Assembly (NCBI GenBank): GCA_003246335.1
Contig: QKAR01000145.1
Span: 19,396 to 83,395, forward strand
Reading direction: 5' to 3'
Source of the DNA: Spirochaetales bacterium
GTDB lineage: Bacteria > Spirochaetota > Spirochaetia > Treponematales > Treponemataceae
DNA length: 64,000 bases
This document shows, piece by piece, positions 25,826 through 34,492 of the stretch. Made by a program: the position numbers and the translations under genes. Each line of letters begins with the position of its first letter. Position 1 is the first letter of the stretch. The notes under the pieces were generated by a model. The model searched no databases. It was not told where the DNA came from and saw only the letters and a list, made by a program, of their open reading frames with translations.

Positions 25826-27349
25826 GGCCGGTTCCCTCGGGAGAACCTCGACGAAGGCGCAGGCGAGCGGAGCGAGCTTCAGCGTTCTCGCCGAAAAGTC
25901 CGTTTTTTGGGCCACTGTCTGCCCCTCCTCTTCGGTTTTCCACCGCTTCGTTAACCCGTATTTTCGCTTTATTTCTTTCGTTCCCCATCCGTCCTCGAGG
26001 TCGGTGTCGACGAGAATGCCGTTGAGGACGATCGACCCGGACGGATGCCCGTAATCGGGTTCCAAGACCAGCTGTCGCCGGATGCGTCGATCAAGCGTAA
26101 TCGTGAGCGGTTTTTTGCGATCGAGGTTGATCGCGATAACCCAAATCGATTCTTTTTTGCCCGACATCGCCCATACGCGAATTTTCGGGTCTTTCCCCGA
26201 AATTTCCGGAGGCGCGTGCACGCGCGACCCGATCAGCCGTTTCCATAAAAAACTGACGTGGTAATCCGGACGCGGCGCGAAAGTTTTTGGGTCGAGGAGA
26301 CCGTAGTCCCCGCCGACGAGCGATTGACGAAATACCGCGGCGACTCCGTCATGGGCGAGAAGGGAGAGCTGGTCGAGCCACCAGGGCATGGAAATCCACG
26401 TATCGCTTAGACCGCGCTGTCCGCCGTAGAGGGCGTGCCCGATTTCGGTTACCCAGATGGGTTTGCCCTTCGCTGCGCCGGCGTCTCGCGATTTCCGTAT
26501 CGCGCGAATCCTGCCGCGAATGCTGTCCATGCGACGGACGGTGAGCAGGGTCCCCTCCCGCGCCCGGCGAACGGCCACTCGGCCTCGGGAGGATTGCTGC
26601 GGGTAATAATGAAAACTGAGCGCGCCCATCGCGGAAGCCGCCGTCGAGCGGCACAGCTTCGGGATGAGGGGATTTGGCTCGCCGATTACCGGCCATACGG
26701 CCGAAGCGGGCCCGACGGCGAGCGCTTCCGGCTGGAGCCGTCCCACCAACGCGGCGAAGCGGGCGAAATCGGCCGAGTAGCGGCGGGCTGAAACGCGCCG
26801 CGCCACCCCATAAATAAACGGGAACGCGTTTACCTCGTTGCCGAACTCCCAGGCGTCGACGCGAATTTTTTTTCTGGCGCAATAATCGAAAAGAAGGGTC
26901 GCGTCGCGCTCGTCCCAATCGCCCCAGGCGTCGCGATTATCGGGGCCGGCGCCGACGGTGAAAAGGAGCCCGAAGCCCACGCGCCGCGCGAAAGAGCAAA
27001 TTTCAAGCCACTTTTTTTTATTGAGCGTCGGCGCGCCGGTCACGCCCATCGCCTCGCGCGGAAGAATCTCTCCGCGCCCGAATTCGTAGTGGAGTCGATC
27101 GGCTTCCGTTCCCCCGACTCGAAGCATGGCCGGGGAGAGTTGCGCCGCCCTTCTCGCGAGCGTCGGGTCCTTGAAGTCGAGCGGCGGTACGCGGTCCTGG
27201 GAAAGGCCCTCTTTTAGTCCTTTGGTGTCGCCCCACCAGCGCCCCCCGATCACGCAGGAAATGTCGATGGTGAACGAGAGAAATCGCTCGTCAATGTCGC
27301 CTATGGCCGCGTCGCGGACGCTGATAGAATACGCTCGTTCGTGCTTCAT
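25706..27349 (-). CDS. GH79 (heparanase-like) family protein
   Basis: 547 residues with no obvious signal peptide. The (beta/alpha)8 glycosidase features of clan A are present: DAWEFGNEVNAF holds the predicted acid/base Glu (GNE), PIWVTEIGHALYGG holds the predicted nucleophile Glu, and LRVGGTEADRLHYEFG resembles the N-terminal RxGGT strand of heparanases. A C-terminal beta-sandwich ends near CAFVEVLP. The final roughly 40 codons (low complexity: EHHPEGNENDAQNG) lie antisense to crcB and may be a run-on extension. The substrate may be a uronic-acid polysaccharide; if truly cytoplasmic it would act on imported oligosaccharides. Confidence 0.75.
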   Translation of the reverse strand: MKHERAYSISVRDAAIGDIDERFLSFTIDISCVIGGRWWGDTKGLKEGLSQDRVPPLDFKDPTLARRAAQLSPAMLRVGGTEADRLHYEFGRGEILPREAMGVTGAPTLNKKKWLEICSFARRVGFGLLFTVGAGPDNRDAWGDWDERDATLLFDYCARKKIRVDAWEFGNEVNAFPFIYGVARRVSARRYSADFARFAALVGRLQPEALAVGPASAVWPVIGEPNPLIPKLCRSTAASAMGALSFHYYPQQSSRGRVAVRRAREGTLLTVRRMDSIRGRIRAIRKSRDAGAAKGKPIWVTEIGHALYGGQRGLSDTWISMPWWLDQLSLLAHDGVAAVFRQSLVGGDYGLLDPKTFAPRPDYHVSFLWKRLIGSRVHAPPEISGKDPKIRVWAMSGKKESIWVIAINLDRKKPLTITLDRRIRRQLVLEPDYGHPSGSIVLNGILVDTDLEDGWGTKEIKRKYGLTKRWKTEEEGQTVAQKTDFSARTLKLAPLACAFVEVLPREPALATPVNGGGEHHPEGNENDAQNGTQSHIDNTGGKIADAE

Positions 27350-27422
27350 CCGTAACGGATAGTAACGCGGCGGAACGCCGAGCGGCCAGCCCCGCAGCGC
27401 CCCTTCTGTGTTAAATTTTCGT

Positions 27423-27962
27423 TTACCAGGTTTCCCGGTGAATTTTACTTTCGTCGAATTTATCCAGGGCGGGTCGGTCGCCGTCGGCGGGCACTCCGAT
27501 AGGAACGACGCACAACGGTATCGCCGATTCCGGGATCGCGCACTCGTCTTTCACGGCGTCAATCCTTTCCCTTTCGGGGTAAACGGCCGTCCAAACCGCC
27601 CCATAACGGAGCGCGTGAGCGGCGAGCAAAATGTTTTCGGCGGCGGCTGAGCAATCCAGCGGCCAATAGCGTTCGGCGAACTGCCCGTCCTGATTCGGCA
27701 GTCCGCACACGACGATCGCGGCGCCCGCCTTATCGAGCATTTTCGCGTAAGGCAGTCGGTCTCGAAGGCGCGCGAGCCGGTCTTTCTCGGTGACGACGAC
27801 GAAAGCCCAGGGTTGGACGTTTACCGCCGACGGCGCGGCCATGCCCGCGCGCACGAGCGTCCGCAAATCCTCCTCGGGAATCCCTTCGCCGGTGAAGCTG
27901 CGCACGCTGCGGCGCGAAAGCAGTTCCTGGATGAAATTTTCGTTCCGATTATTTTTCCCCAT
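27423..27962 (-). CDS. nitroreductase-family FMN oxidoreductase
   Basis: 179 residues. The N-terminal RRSVRSFTGEGIPEEDL has the FMN-phosphate-binding Arg-Arg-Ser, APSAVNVQPWAFVVV the second FMN loop, and DCSAAAENILLAAHALRYGAVW the dimer helix. It reduces nitro compounds, quinones or flavins with NAD(P)H. SD AAGGAG precedes the ATG. It is divergent from a flavodoxin-like reductase gene, with a perfect 12-bp palindrome between them that may be a shared operator. Confidence 0.9.
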   Translation of the reverse strand: MGKNNRNENFIQELLSRRSVRSFTGEGIPEEDLRTLVRAGMAAPSAVNVQPWAFVVVTEKDRLARLRDRLPYAKMLDKAGAAIVVCGLPNQDGQFAERYWPLDCSAAAENILLAAHALRYGAVWTAVYPERERIDAVKDECAIPESAIPLCVVPIGVPADGDRPALDKFDESKIHRETW

Positions 27963-27979
27963 GATCGCTCCTTCCGTTG

Positions 27980-27991
27980 CGTATGCATACG
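27980..27991. promoter_or_regulatory. candidate operator palindrome between two flavin reductase genes
   Basis: CGTATGCATACG is self-complementary over 12 bp, 18 bp upstream of the nitroreductase start. An AT-rich -10-like TATATTATAA lies beside it toward the divergent gene. Confidence 0.5.
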
Positions 27992-28057
27992 GTTAGATAT
28001 ATTATAAGCGCGCTAGGATATCGCGGCAATCGAGAATCATTCCTATAAGGAGTTTGT

Positions 28058-28681
28058 ATGAAAGCCCTACTTTTAAACGGAAGTCCGCATCCCCGAGGCT
28101 GCACGGGGACGGCCCTGTCGCTCGTGGCAAACGAGCTTGAAGCCGCGGGCATCGGCGCCGATTTTTTTCAGCTCGATAAGAAACCGATTCGCGGATGCAT
28201 CGCCTGCGGGGCTTGTTCCGACGGGCGGGGAAAGTGCGCGTTTGACGACGATCAGGCCAACCGTTTCCTCGAGAAAATGGATGAGTCCGACGCCCTCGTC
28301 ATCGGCTCCCCGGTGTACTACGCCGGGGCGAACGGCGCCCTCGTGGCCTTGCTCAATCGCGCTTTTTACGCGGGAAAAAGCTTCGCCTATAAGCCCGGCG
28401 CCGTGGTCGTTTCCGCGCGTCGCGCCGGAACTACCGCGACCATCGACGAACTGTCGAAATTCCTCTCGATTTCCTGTATGCCGATCGTTACTTCGCGGTA
28501 TTGGACCATGGTGCACGGCTCGAACGCCGAGGATGTCGCCAAGGACCGGGAGGGCGTTCAGATCATGCGCACGCTCGGGAAAAACCTCGCGTGGATGATG
28601 AAAAGCCTCGACGCCGGACGAGCGGCAGGAATTCTCCCTCCGCCGGAAGAGCAATGGGATCGAACCGACTTTAACCACTAA
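28058..28681 (+). CDS. flavodoxin-fold NAD(P)H-dependent FMN reductase / iron-sulfur flavoprotein-like
   Basis: 207 residues. LLLNGSPHPRGCTGTAL is the FMN phosphate loop, and IRGCIACGACSDGRGKCAFDD is a CxxCxxC-type cysteine cluster seen in Isf-type flavoproteins. IGSPVYYAGANGALVALLNR is the second flavin loop. The cysteines may hold an Fe-S cluster, as in methanogen and clostridial Isf, though some relatives lack it. SD AAGGAG precedes the ATG. It is divergent from the nitroreductase gene. Confidence 0.87.
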   Translation: MKALLLNGSPHPRGCTGTALSLVANELEAAGIGADFFQLDKKPIRGCIACGACSDGRGKCAFDDDQANRFLEKMDESDALVIGSPVYYAGANGALVALLNRAFYAGKSFAYKPGAVVVSARRAGTTATIDELSKFLSISCMPIVTSRYWTMVHGSNAEDVAKDREGVQIMRTLGKNLAWMMKSLDAGRAAGILPPPEEQWDRTDFNH

Positions 28682-28796
28682 TTGTTTTCGTCGCGCAAGC
28701 CTCGTCGTCGCCCGCGCGCGGCGTCTCGCTTGCGTGACCAGGTTACGGAAATATTCCCTCTCGCCTCCTATACTTAAAAACATACGGAGGCGAAAC

Positions 28797-30491
28797 ATGA
28801 AATTGTTGATTGTGGGCGGCGTTGCCGGCGGCGCCACGGCGGCGGCCCGGGCGCGGCGCGTGTCGGAAAAGGCGGAAATAACCCTGCTCGAACGCGGGCC
28901 GTACGTTTCGTTCGCGAATTGCGGACTTCCCTATTATATTTCCGGCGATATCGCCAAGCGCTCCCAATTGCTTTTGCAAACTCCCGAGGGCTTCGACAGC
29001 AGGTACGGCGTCAAGGTTCACTTGCGCACCGAGGCGGTCGAGATTGACCGCGCGAATAAGCGCGTGAAGGCCGTCGGGCCCGACGGCGAGACTTGGTTCC
29101 CCTACGATAAATTAATTCTCGCCCAGGGCGGGAATCCCATCATGCCCCCGCTTCCCGGCTCCGACGCGACGCATGCGTTCAAGCTGTGGACGGTTCCCGA
29201 CGTCGACCGCATACAAACGTTCATAAAAGAATCGAGCCCAAAGACGGCGGTCGTCGTCGGCGGCGGCTTCATCGGGCTTGAGATGGCCGAGGCCTTTCAC
29301 GCGCGCGGCATCGCGACCACGGTCGTGGAACTCGCGCCGCAGGTCATGGCGGTCATGGACCCGGAATTCGGCGCGCGGATCAAAGGCCGACTGGAGTCGG
29401 CCGGGCTCGGCGTCGTTACCGGCGTGGGCCTGAAGGCCGTATTGCCCGAGACGAAAGAAGTCGAGCTTTCCGACGGGAGGAAAATTCCCGCCGAGCTCGT
29501 GCTGTTTTCCGTCGGAGTTAAACCCGAGCTAACGCTCGTCAAGGCCGCCGGCCTCGCGCTCGGCGAGTCGGGTGGCCTTCTCGTGGACGAGTTTCTCCGC
29601 ACGAGCGATCCCGACATTTACGCGGCCGGCGACATGGTCGAGGTCACTCAGAAAGTCTCCGGCCGAAAAGTCCGCATACCGCTCGCCGGCCCGGCGAACC
29701 GGCAGGGGCGCATCGCGGCGACGAACGCCGTGGTCGCCGCCTTTCACGCGGAGTGCGGCCCCGACTGCGTTCCCGTCGCGCCCCTACGCTACGCGGGCGC
29801 GCTCGGCACGAGCGTCGTGAAAGTTCTCGACGCGACCGCCGCGTCGACCGGATTGACCGAAAAGGCGGCGCGCGACGCGGGTTACGCGGTCGGTTCCTCC
29901 ATCGTCCACAAGGATCACCACGCCGGCTATTATCCCGGCGGTAAGACGCTTTCCTTGAAGCTCGTGTACGACCGCAAGACTCGGCGGGTGCTCGGCGCCC
30001 AAGCGTTCGGCGAGGCGGGCGTGGAGAAGCGGATCGACGTCGTCGCCACCGCCCTCGCGGGAAAGCTTACCGTCGACGATCTCGCCGAGCTCGATCTCGC
30101 CTACGCGCCGCCGTACTCAAGCGCGAACGACCCGCTCAACATGGCGGCCTTCGTCGCGCTAAACGACCTTACGGGCTTTAGCCCGACGCTGACCGCTCCC
30201 GAGGCCGCCGCGCGGTACAAGCCGGAAACGGGCCTTTTGCTCGACGTTCGCAACTTGGGCGAGTTTGAGCGCGGTCACGTCTCGGGCGCGAAAAACGTGC
30301 CGGTCGACGAATTGCGGTCTCGCATCGCGGAAGTTCCCCGCGAAAAAGAAATATTCGTGTACTGCGCGGTGGGCTTCCGGGGCCATCTCGCGGTGAGGAT
30401 TCTCAAGGAAAACGGATTCCCGTCGGTTTGGAACGTGACGGGAGGATATACCAGCATTCGGGCGAACGACGCCTTTACGGAGGAAAAATAA
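28797..30491 (+). CDS. CoA-disulfide reductase with C-terminal rhodanese domain
   Basis: 564 residues from the ATG at 28797 (GGAGG SD); the track start lies upstream. The N-terminal 450 residues are a class III pyridine-nucleotide disulfide reductase: VGGVAGGATAAARARR binds FAD, SFANCGLPYY carries the single redox Cys, VVVGGGFIGLEMAEA binds NAD(P)H, and IYAAGDMVEV is the second FAD motif. The last 100 residues are a rhodanese domain with active-site Cys in FVYCAVGFRGHLA. Such CoADR-Rhd fusions reduce CoA-disulfide, CoA-persulfide or polysulfide. The stop overlaps the next ATG by one base. Confidence 0.92.
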   Translation: MKLLIVGGVAGGATAAARARRVSEKAEITLLERGPYVSFANCGLPYYISGDIAKRSQLLLQTPEGFDSRYGVKVHLRTEAVEIDRANKRVKAVGPDGETWFPYDKLILAQGGNPIMPPLPGSDATHAFKLWTVPDVDRIQTFIKESSPKTAVVVGGGFIGLEMAEAFHARGIATTVVELAPQVMAVMDPEFGARIKGRLESAGLGVVTGVGLKAVLPETKEVELSDGRKIPAELVLFSVGVKPELTLVKAAGLALGESGGLLVDEFLRTSDPDIYAAGDMVEVTQKVSGRKVRIPLAGPANRQGRIAATNAVVAAFHAECGPDCVPVAPLRYAGALGTSVVKVLDATAASTGLTEKAARDAGYAVGSSIVHKDHHAGYYPGGKTLSLKLVYDRKTRRVLGAQAFGEAGVEKRIDVVATALAGKLTVDDLAELDLAYAPPYSSANDPLNMAAFVALNDLTGFSPTLTAPEAAARYKPETGLLLDVRNLGEFERGHVSGAKNVPVDELRSRIAEVPREKEIFVYCAVGFRGHLAVRILKENGFPSVWNVTGGYTSIRANDAFTEEK

Positions 30492-30760
30492 TGAGCGGTA
30501 TCAAGGAAAAAATTCTCGCGGGGGCGAAAATCATCGACGTCCGCACGCCGGACGAATACGCGGACGGCTGCTATCCGGGGGCGGTAAACATTCCGGTGAA
30601 TCAGCTGCCGCAGCGCATGTCCGAAGTGGGATCGAAAGACAAGCCGATCGTCGTGTATTGCGCCTCGGGCAGCCGGAGTTCGGTCGCTCAGGCGATGCTG
30701 AAGGCTCAGGGCTACGCGGACGTGACGAACGCCGGTGGCCTCGACGACATGCCGGCTTAG
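30491..30760 (+). CDS. single-domain rhodanese, cytoplasmic
   Basis: 89 residues, starting at the ATG that shares its A with the preceding TAA. IIDVRTPDEYADGCYPGAVNIP and the active-site loop VVYCASGSRSSVA are typical GlpE/PspE-like features, with Cys in CASGSR. It carries sulfane sulfur, probably exchanging persulfide with the CoA-disulfide reductase fusion upstream. The third rhodanese gene starts nine bases after its stop. Confidence 0.92.
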   Translation: MSGIKEKILAGAKIIDVRTPDEYADGCYPGAVNIPVNQLPQRMSEVGSKDKPIVVYCASGSRSSVAQAMLKAQGYADVTNAGGLDDMPA

Positions 30761-30769
30761 GAGGGATTA

Positions 30770-31168
30770 ATGAGAAAAACGAAACCGCGCGGCGCGTTTG
30801 CCGCGCTTTTGTCGGCCCTCATCCTCGTCGGCGGGGGCTGCGCGGCGGCTGAAACGTCCGGCGGTCTTATTGAGCCCGCTGAGGCGAAAGCCCTGATGGC
30901 CGCCAACGCGAAAACGGTATTGCTTGACGTGCGCACGGCGGAGGAATTCGCCGCGGGCCACATCGCCGGCGCGAAGCTGTTGCCGTACGACGCGATCGAC
31001 GCCTCCTCGGCCTCGGGATCCATCCCCTCGAAAGACGTTCCGGTGATCGTTTATTGCCGAAGCGGCCGTCGTTCCGCGATAGCCGCGAAAACGCTTCGCG
31101 ACCTCGGGTACCGAACGGTGTGGGATCTTGGGGCCATCGGAGCGTGGCCCTACGGCACGGTAAAGTAA
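30770..31168 (+). CDS. rhodanese lipoprotein, periplasmic
   Basis: 132 residues: a lipoprotein signal with lipobox LVGGGC, then a single rhodanese domain (LLDVRTAEEFAAGHIAGA, active site VYCRSGRRSAIA). It is a PspE-like sulfurtransferase facing the periplasm. It closes a three-gene sulfur-transfer operon, and a clear terminator follows its stop. Confidence 0.9.
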   Translation: MRKTKPRGAFAALLSALILVGGGCAAAETSGGLIEPAEAKALMAANAKTVLLDVRTAEEFAAGHIAGAKLLPYDAIDASSASGSIPSKDVPVIVYCRSGRRSAIAAKTLRDLGYRTVWDLGAIGAWPYGTVK

Positions 31169-31178
31169 CGCGATAAAA

Positions 31179-31209
31179 CGCCTCGGGTTATTCCCGGGGC
31201 GTTTTTTTT
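31179..31209 (+). terminator. terminator of the rhodanese operon
   Basis: ACGCCTCGGG, loop TTAT, CCCGGGGCGT (one G-U pair), then eight T. Confidence 0.9.
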
Positions 31210-31288
31210 GTAGGAAGGCGCGAGATTGTCAAATTTGTCTAATTAAGAATAATTCCGATTAATTTTTCGAAATTTACCTCCGATATTC

Positions 31289-31316
31289 TTGACATCAACT
31301 ATATATGGTGTATATT
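31289..31316 (+). promoter_or_regulatory. nrdD promoter overlapped by an NrdR-like box
   Basis: TTGACA, 16-base spacer, TATATT. The spacer and -10 carry CAACTATATATGGTGT (31296-31311), which fits the NrdR consensus ACACWATATATWGTGT at most positions. A second ATATAT core flanked by CCGC/GCGG follows 28 bases on (31326-31342); it is a weaker box candidate. NrdR represses ribonucleotide reductase genes in response to ATP/dATP. The gene for NrdR is not in the window. Confidence 0.75.
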
Positions 31317-31361
31317 ACCATACGCCGCATATATGTAGCGGTGCTTGAAAGGGGCTAAGTT

Positions 31362-33659
31362 TTGATAAAAAGCATTCAAAAACGGGATGGGCGCGTCGTT
31401 CTCTATGATGAAACGAAAATCGCGAACGCGATTTTAAAGGCGATGGAAGCGGCTAATGAGGGCACTGCCTTTAACGCGGCGCAAATCGCCAACGCAGTCG
31501 AGAAATCTTTGGAAAACCGATTTGGGGAAAATCCCCCAAAAATCGAGGAAATACAGGATCAAGTCGAAAAAGAGCTGATGGTCGCCGGGTTCGAGGAAGC
31601 CGCGAAACGCTTCATTCTGTATCGGGCCGAGCGGACGCGCGTTCGCGAAACGCACACGCGCCTCATGAAAATTTTTGACGAGCTGACGAATACCGAGGCG
31701 ACGAAAAGCGACCTCAAGCGCGATAACGCGAACATCGACGGCGATACCGCCATGGGTACCATGCTGAAGTACGGAAGCGAGGCGGCGAAAGATTATTACG
31801 AAAAATACCTTTTGACGCCGGAGCAAAGCGAGGCCCATCGCAACGGCGATATCCATATCCACGATTTCGACTTTTACTCGCTGACGACGACATGTTGCCA
31901 AATTCAGCTGACGAAGCTCTTTAAGGGAGGGTTTTCCACCGGGCATGGGCACCTTCGCGAGCCGAACGATATTCAAAGCTATTCCGCCCTCGCATGTATC
32001 GCGATTCAGTCGAACCAGAATGACCAGCACGGCGGCCAGAGTATCGTCGACTTCGACTATGGGCTCGCCCCCGGCGTCGCGAAAACCTATCGAAAGAGCT
32101 ATTTGCGCAATCTCTATAAGGGTTTCGAGCTTTTGGCGCCGGACGCGGTCGCGTCAGGCTCGATTTCTCCCGAGTCGCTGAAAGCCGTCGCCGCTGAAAT
32201 CGAGGGCGAGACGGGAAAATACCCCCGCGTCACCGCCGACGCTGACTACCACGCGGCGGAAAAAACGGCGCTCGCGGCGAAAGGCGTTTCGCTTGAAACC
32301 GTCGAGCACGTTCAGGCGTTCGCCCTCAAAGAAGCGCTCGCGGAAACCGAAAAATCGACGTTTCAGGCCATGGAAGCGCTCATCCACAACCTCAACACGA
32401 TGCACTCCCGCGCGGGCGCGCAAACGCCGTTCAGCTCGATTAATTACGGAACGGACATATCGCCCGAGGGACGCATGGTCATGCGGAACGTGCTCAAGGC
32501 GACGGACGCTGGCCTCGGCCTCGGCGAGACGCCCATATTCCCGATTCAGATTTTCCGCGTGAAGGACGGCGTCAATTACCGCGAAGGCGACCCGAATTAC
32601 GACCTGTTCGTGCAAGCCTGCGAAGTGAGCGCGAAGCGACTGTTCCCCAACTTCAGCTTTATCGACGCGCCGTTCAACCTTCCGTACTATCGGCCAGGTC
32701 ACCCGGAAACCGAGGTCGCGTACATGGGCTGCCGCACGCGCGTCATGGGCAACACCCACGATCCGTCGAAAGAGGTCGCCCCGGGGCGCGGTAACCTCTC
32801 GTTCACCTCGATAAACCTGCCGCGTCTCGCGATCGAGAGCGCCGGCGACGAAAAAAAATTCTACGCCTCGCTGACCGAACGCATGGCGCTCGTCGTCAAT
32901 CAATTGCTCGACCGGTTCGCCATCCAAAGCGCGAAGCACGTGTACAACTATCCGTTCTTGATGGGGCAGGGCGTGTGGATCGACAGCGAGAAGCTCGGCT
33001 ATTCCGACACGGTCGGGGAAGTCCTGAAAGAGGGAACCCTGAGCGTCGGTTTCATCGGCCTCGCGGAAACGCTCGTGGCCCTCTACGGGCATCATCACGG
33101 CGAGAGCGAAGAGATGCAGAAAAAAGGCCTTGAGATCGTCTCGTTCATGCGGAAGTATCTCGACGACGAAAGCGCGCGCCGGAAGCTTAATTTCACCCTG
33201 CTCGCCACGCCGGCGGAAGGCCTTTCCGGAAGATTCGTCCGCATCGACCGAAAGAAATACGGCTCGATTCCCGGCGTTACCGACAAGGATTACTATACGA
33301 ACTCTTTCCACGTGCCCGTGCGCTTTAAAATTTCCGCATACGACAAGATCCATAAGGAAGCGCCCTATCACGCGCTGACGAACGCCGGCCATATCAGTTA
33401 CGTGGAGCTTGACGGCGACACGACGAACAACGTCGAGGCGTTCATGGCCGTCATTCGCTGCATGCACGACGCGGGGATCGGCTACGGCTCGATTAACCAC
33501 CCGGTCGACCGCGATCCCGTGTGCGGCTACAGCGGCATCATCGGCGAAACCTGCCCGCGCTGCGGACGCCGCGCCGGCGAGCCGGTGACGGAAGAAAAAC
33601 TGCGAGAATTGCGCCTGAAGTACAAGAATATTCCCGCGCTGAAATTTTGCGATTGCTAA
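31362..33659 (+). CDS. nrdD: anaerobic ribonucleoside-triphosphate reductase
   Basis: A 765-residue glycyl-radical enzyme reducing NTPs to dNTPs without oxygen. It starts at a TTG eight bases after AAGGGG. An ATP-cone (KRDGRVVLYDETKIANAI) fills the first 90 residues. The catalytic domain follows (HIHDFDFYSLTTTCCQI, SAKHVYNYPFLMG). The C-terminus has the radical loop VCGYSGI and the zinc site CPRCG with a last CDC. The long antisense ORF at 32154-33950 is a codon-bias artefact. It is controlled by the NrdR-like promoter above and followed by a small gene and the activase. Confidence 0.96.
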   Translation: MIKSIQKRDGRVVLYDETKIANAILKAMEAANEGTAFNAAQIANAVEKSLENRFGENPPKIEEIQDQVEKELMVAGFEEAAKRFILYRAERTRVRETHTRLMKIFDELTNTEATKSDLKRDNANIDGDTAMGTMLKYGSEAAKDYYEKYLLTPEQSEAHRNGDIHIHDFDFYSLTTTCCQIQLTKLFKGGFSTGHGHLREPNDIQSYSALACIAIQSNQNDQHGGQSIVDFDYGLAPGVAKTYRKSYLRNLYKGFELLAPDAVASGSISPESLKAVAAEIEGETGKYPRVTADADYHAAEKTALAAKGVSLETVEHVQAFALKEALAETEKSTFQAMEALIHNLNTMHSRAGAQTPFSSINYGTDISPEGRMVMRNVLKATDAGLGLGETPIFPIQIFRVKDGVNYREGDPNYDLFVQACEVSAKRLFPNFSFIDAPFNLPYYRPGHPETEVAYMGCRTRVMGNTHDPSKEVAPGRGNLSFTSINLPRLAIESAGDEKKFYASLTERMALVVNQLLDRFAIQSAKHVYNYPFLMGQGVWIDSEKLGYSDTVGEVLKEGTLSVGFIGLAETLVALYGHHHGESEEMQKKGLEIVSFMRKYLDDESARRKLNFTLLATPAEGLSGRFVRIDRKKYGSIPGVTDKDYYTNSFHVPVRFKISAYDKIHKEAPYHALTNAGHISYVELDGDTTNNVEAFMAVIRCMHDAGIGYGSINHPVDRDPVCGYSGIIGETCPRCGRRAGEPVTEEKLRELRLKYKNIPALKFCDC

Positions 33660-33671
33660 AAAGGAGAAAAA

Positions 33672-33836
33672 ATGGAACCGAAAGAAATGAACCATGAGAG
33701 CGCCGCCGCGCAGTACGGAAAGGACGTCGGCTTTGAGCGCATTCGCCGGATCACCGGGTACCTCGTCGGGACGCTCGACCGCTTTAACGACGCCAAGCGC
33801 GCCGAGGAAGGCGATCGGGTTAAGCATGGCCTGTGA
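33672..33836 (+). CDS. small NrdD-associated protein (54 aa), not in the ORF track
   Basis: An ATG with AAGGAG SD opens a 54-codon frame (MEPKEMNHESAAAQYG...) ending 11 bases inside nrdG. The second half, FERIRRITGYLVGTLDRFN and then KRAEEGDRVKHG, matches the short conserved segment that follows or ends NrdD in many anaerobes (RxTGYL...RxNxxKxxExxDR pattern, recalled not searched). The role is unknown; it is probably part of the class III reductase complex. Spacing of 12 bases from nrdD and overlap with nrdG support a three-gene operon. Confidence 0.85.
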   Translation: MEPKEMNHESAAAQYGKDVGFERIRRITGYLVGTLDRFNDAKRAEEGDRVKHGL

Positions 33837-34449
33837 TTGCGCCCTGGCGCCGAGCCGCGAACCCGTCGCGGGTTCAGCGCCGGCGCGCGCGACGCCGATC
33901 CCGCTGTCGAATCCGATTCTGAATCTCGCCGGTATCGTCCAGGATTCCATCGTGGACGGACCGGGAATTCGCTGCGCGATTTTCGCGCAAGGCTGTTCGC
34001 ACGCCTGTCCCGGCTGCCATAACCCGGCGACGCACCCGTTTGGGATCGGCGTCGATATAGGCGTCGAAGAGATCGTTTCGCTCGTGCGGTCGAACCCGCT
34101 GGTAAGCGGCGTGACGCTTTCGGGCGGCGATCCGTTTTTCCAGGCCGAAGGATTCTCCGTTCTTGCCGCGCGGCTGAAGCGTCTCGGTTACGAGGTGGCG
34201 GCCTATACCGGTTTTACCTGGGAATCGCTGCTATCGTCGCGAGATCCGTCGGTTCAGGATTTGCTCCGCAATTTGGACATACTCGTCGATGGGCCGTTTT
34301 CTCTCGCCGAGCGGGACCTTTCGCTCCGCTTTCGCGGGAGCGGGAATCAACGCGTCATCGACGTGAAAAAAAGCTTCGCGGCGGACGCGGCGCGATCCGA
34401 CGCGGTTTTCGCGCCGATTCTGTGCGCCGAGCGCCGATGGGTCGGTTAG
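33826..34449 (+). CDS. nrdG: anaerobic ribonucleotide reductase activating protein (radical SAM)
   Basis: Generates the glycyl radical on NrdD using S-adenosylmethionine and a 4Fe-4S cluster. The chosen start is the ATG at 33826 (MACDCALAPSREP), within the end of the small gene; the track start lies upstream in the wrong context. The radical SAM motif is GCSHACPGCHNP (CxxxCxxC). VSGVTLSGGDPFFQ and the later ILVDGPF and GSGNQRVID segments are NrdG signatures. It has 207 residues with an N-terminal extension of about 30 relative to E. coli NrdG. Confidence 0.94.
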   Translation: MACDCALAPSREPVAGSAPARATPIPLSNPILNLAGIVQDSIVDGPGIRCAIFAQGCSHACPGCHNPATHPFGIGVDIGVEEIVSLVRSNPLVSGVTLSGGDPFFQAEGFSVLAARLKRLGYEVAAYTGFTWESLLSSRDPSVQDLLRNLDILVDGPFSLAERDLSLRFRGSGNQRVIDVKKSFAADAARSDAVFAPILCAERRWVG

Positions 34450-34492
34450 GGGCCGCTCTCGCGGCGGGTTTCCGGTTTTCCCGTCTCCTCGC

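Noticed and set aside
32154-33950. 598-aa minus-strand ORF
   Set aside because: Antisense to nrdD; long open antisense frames are expected at this GC and codon bias.
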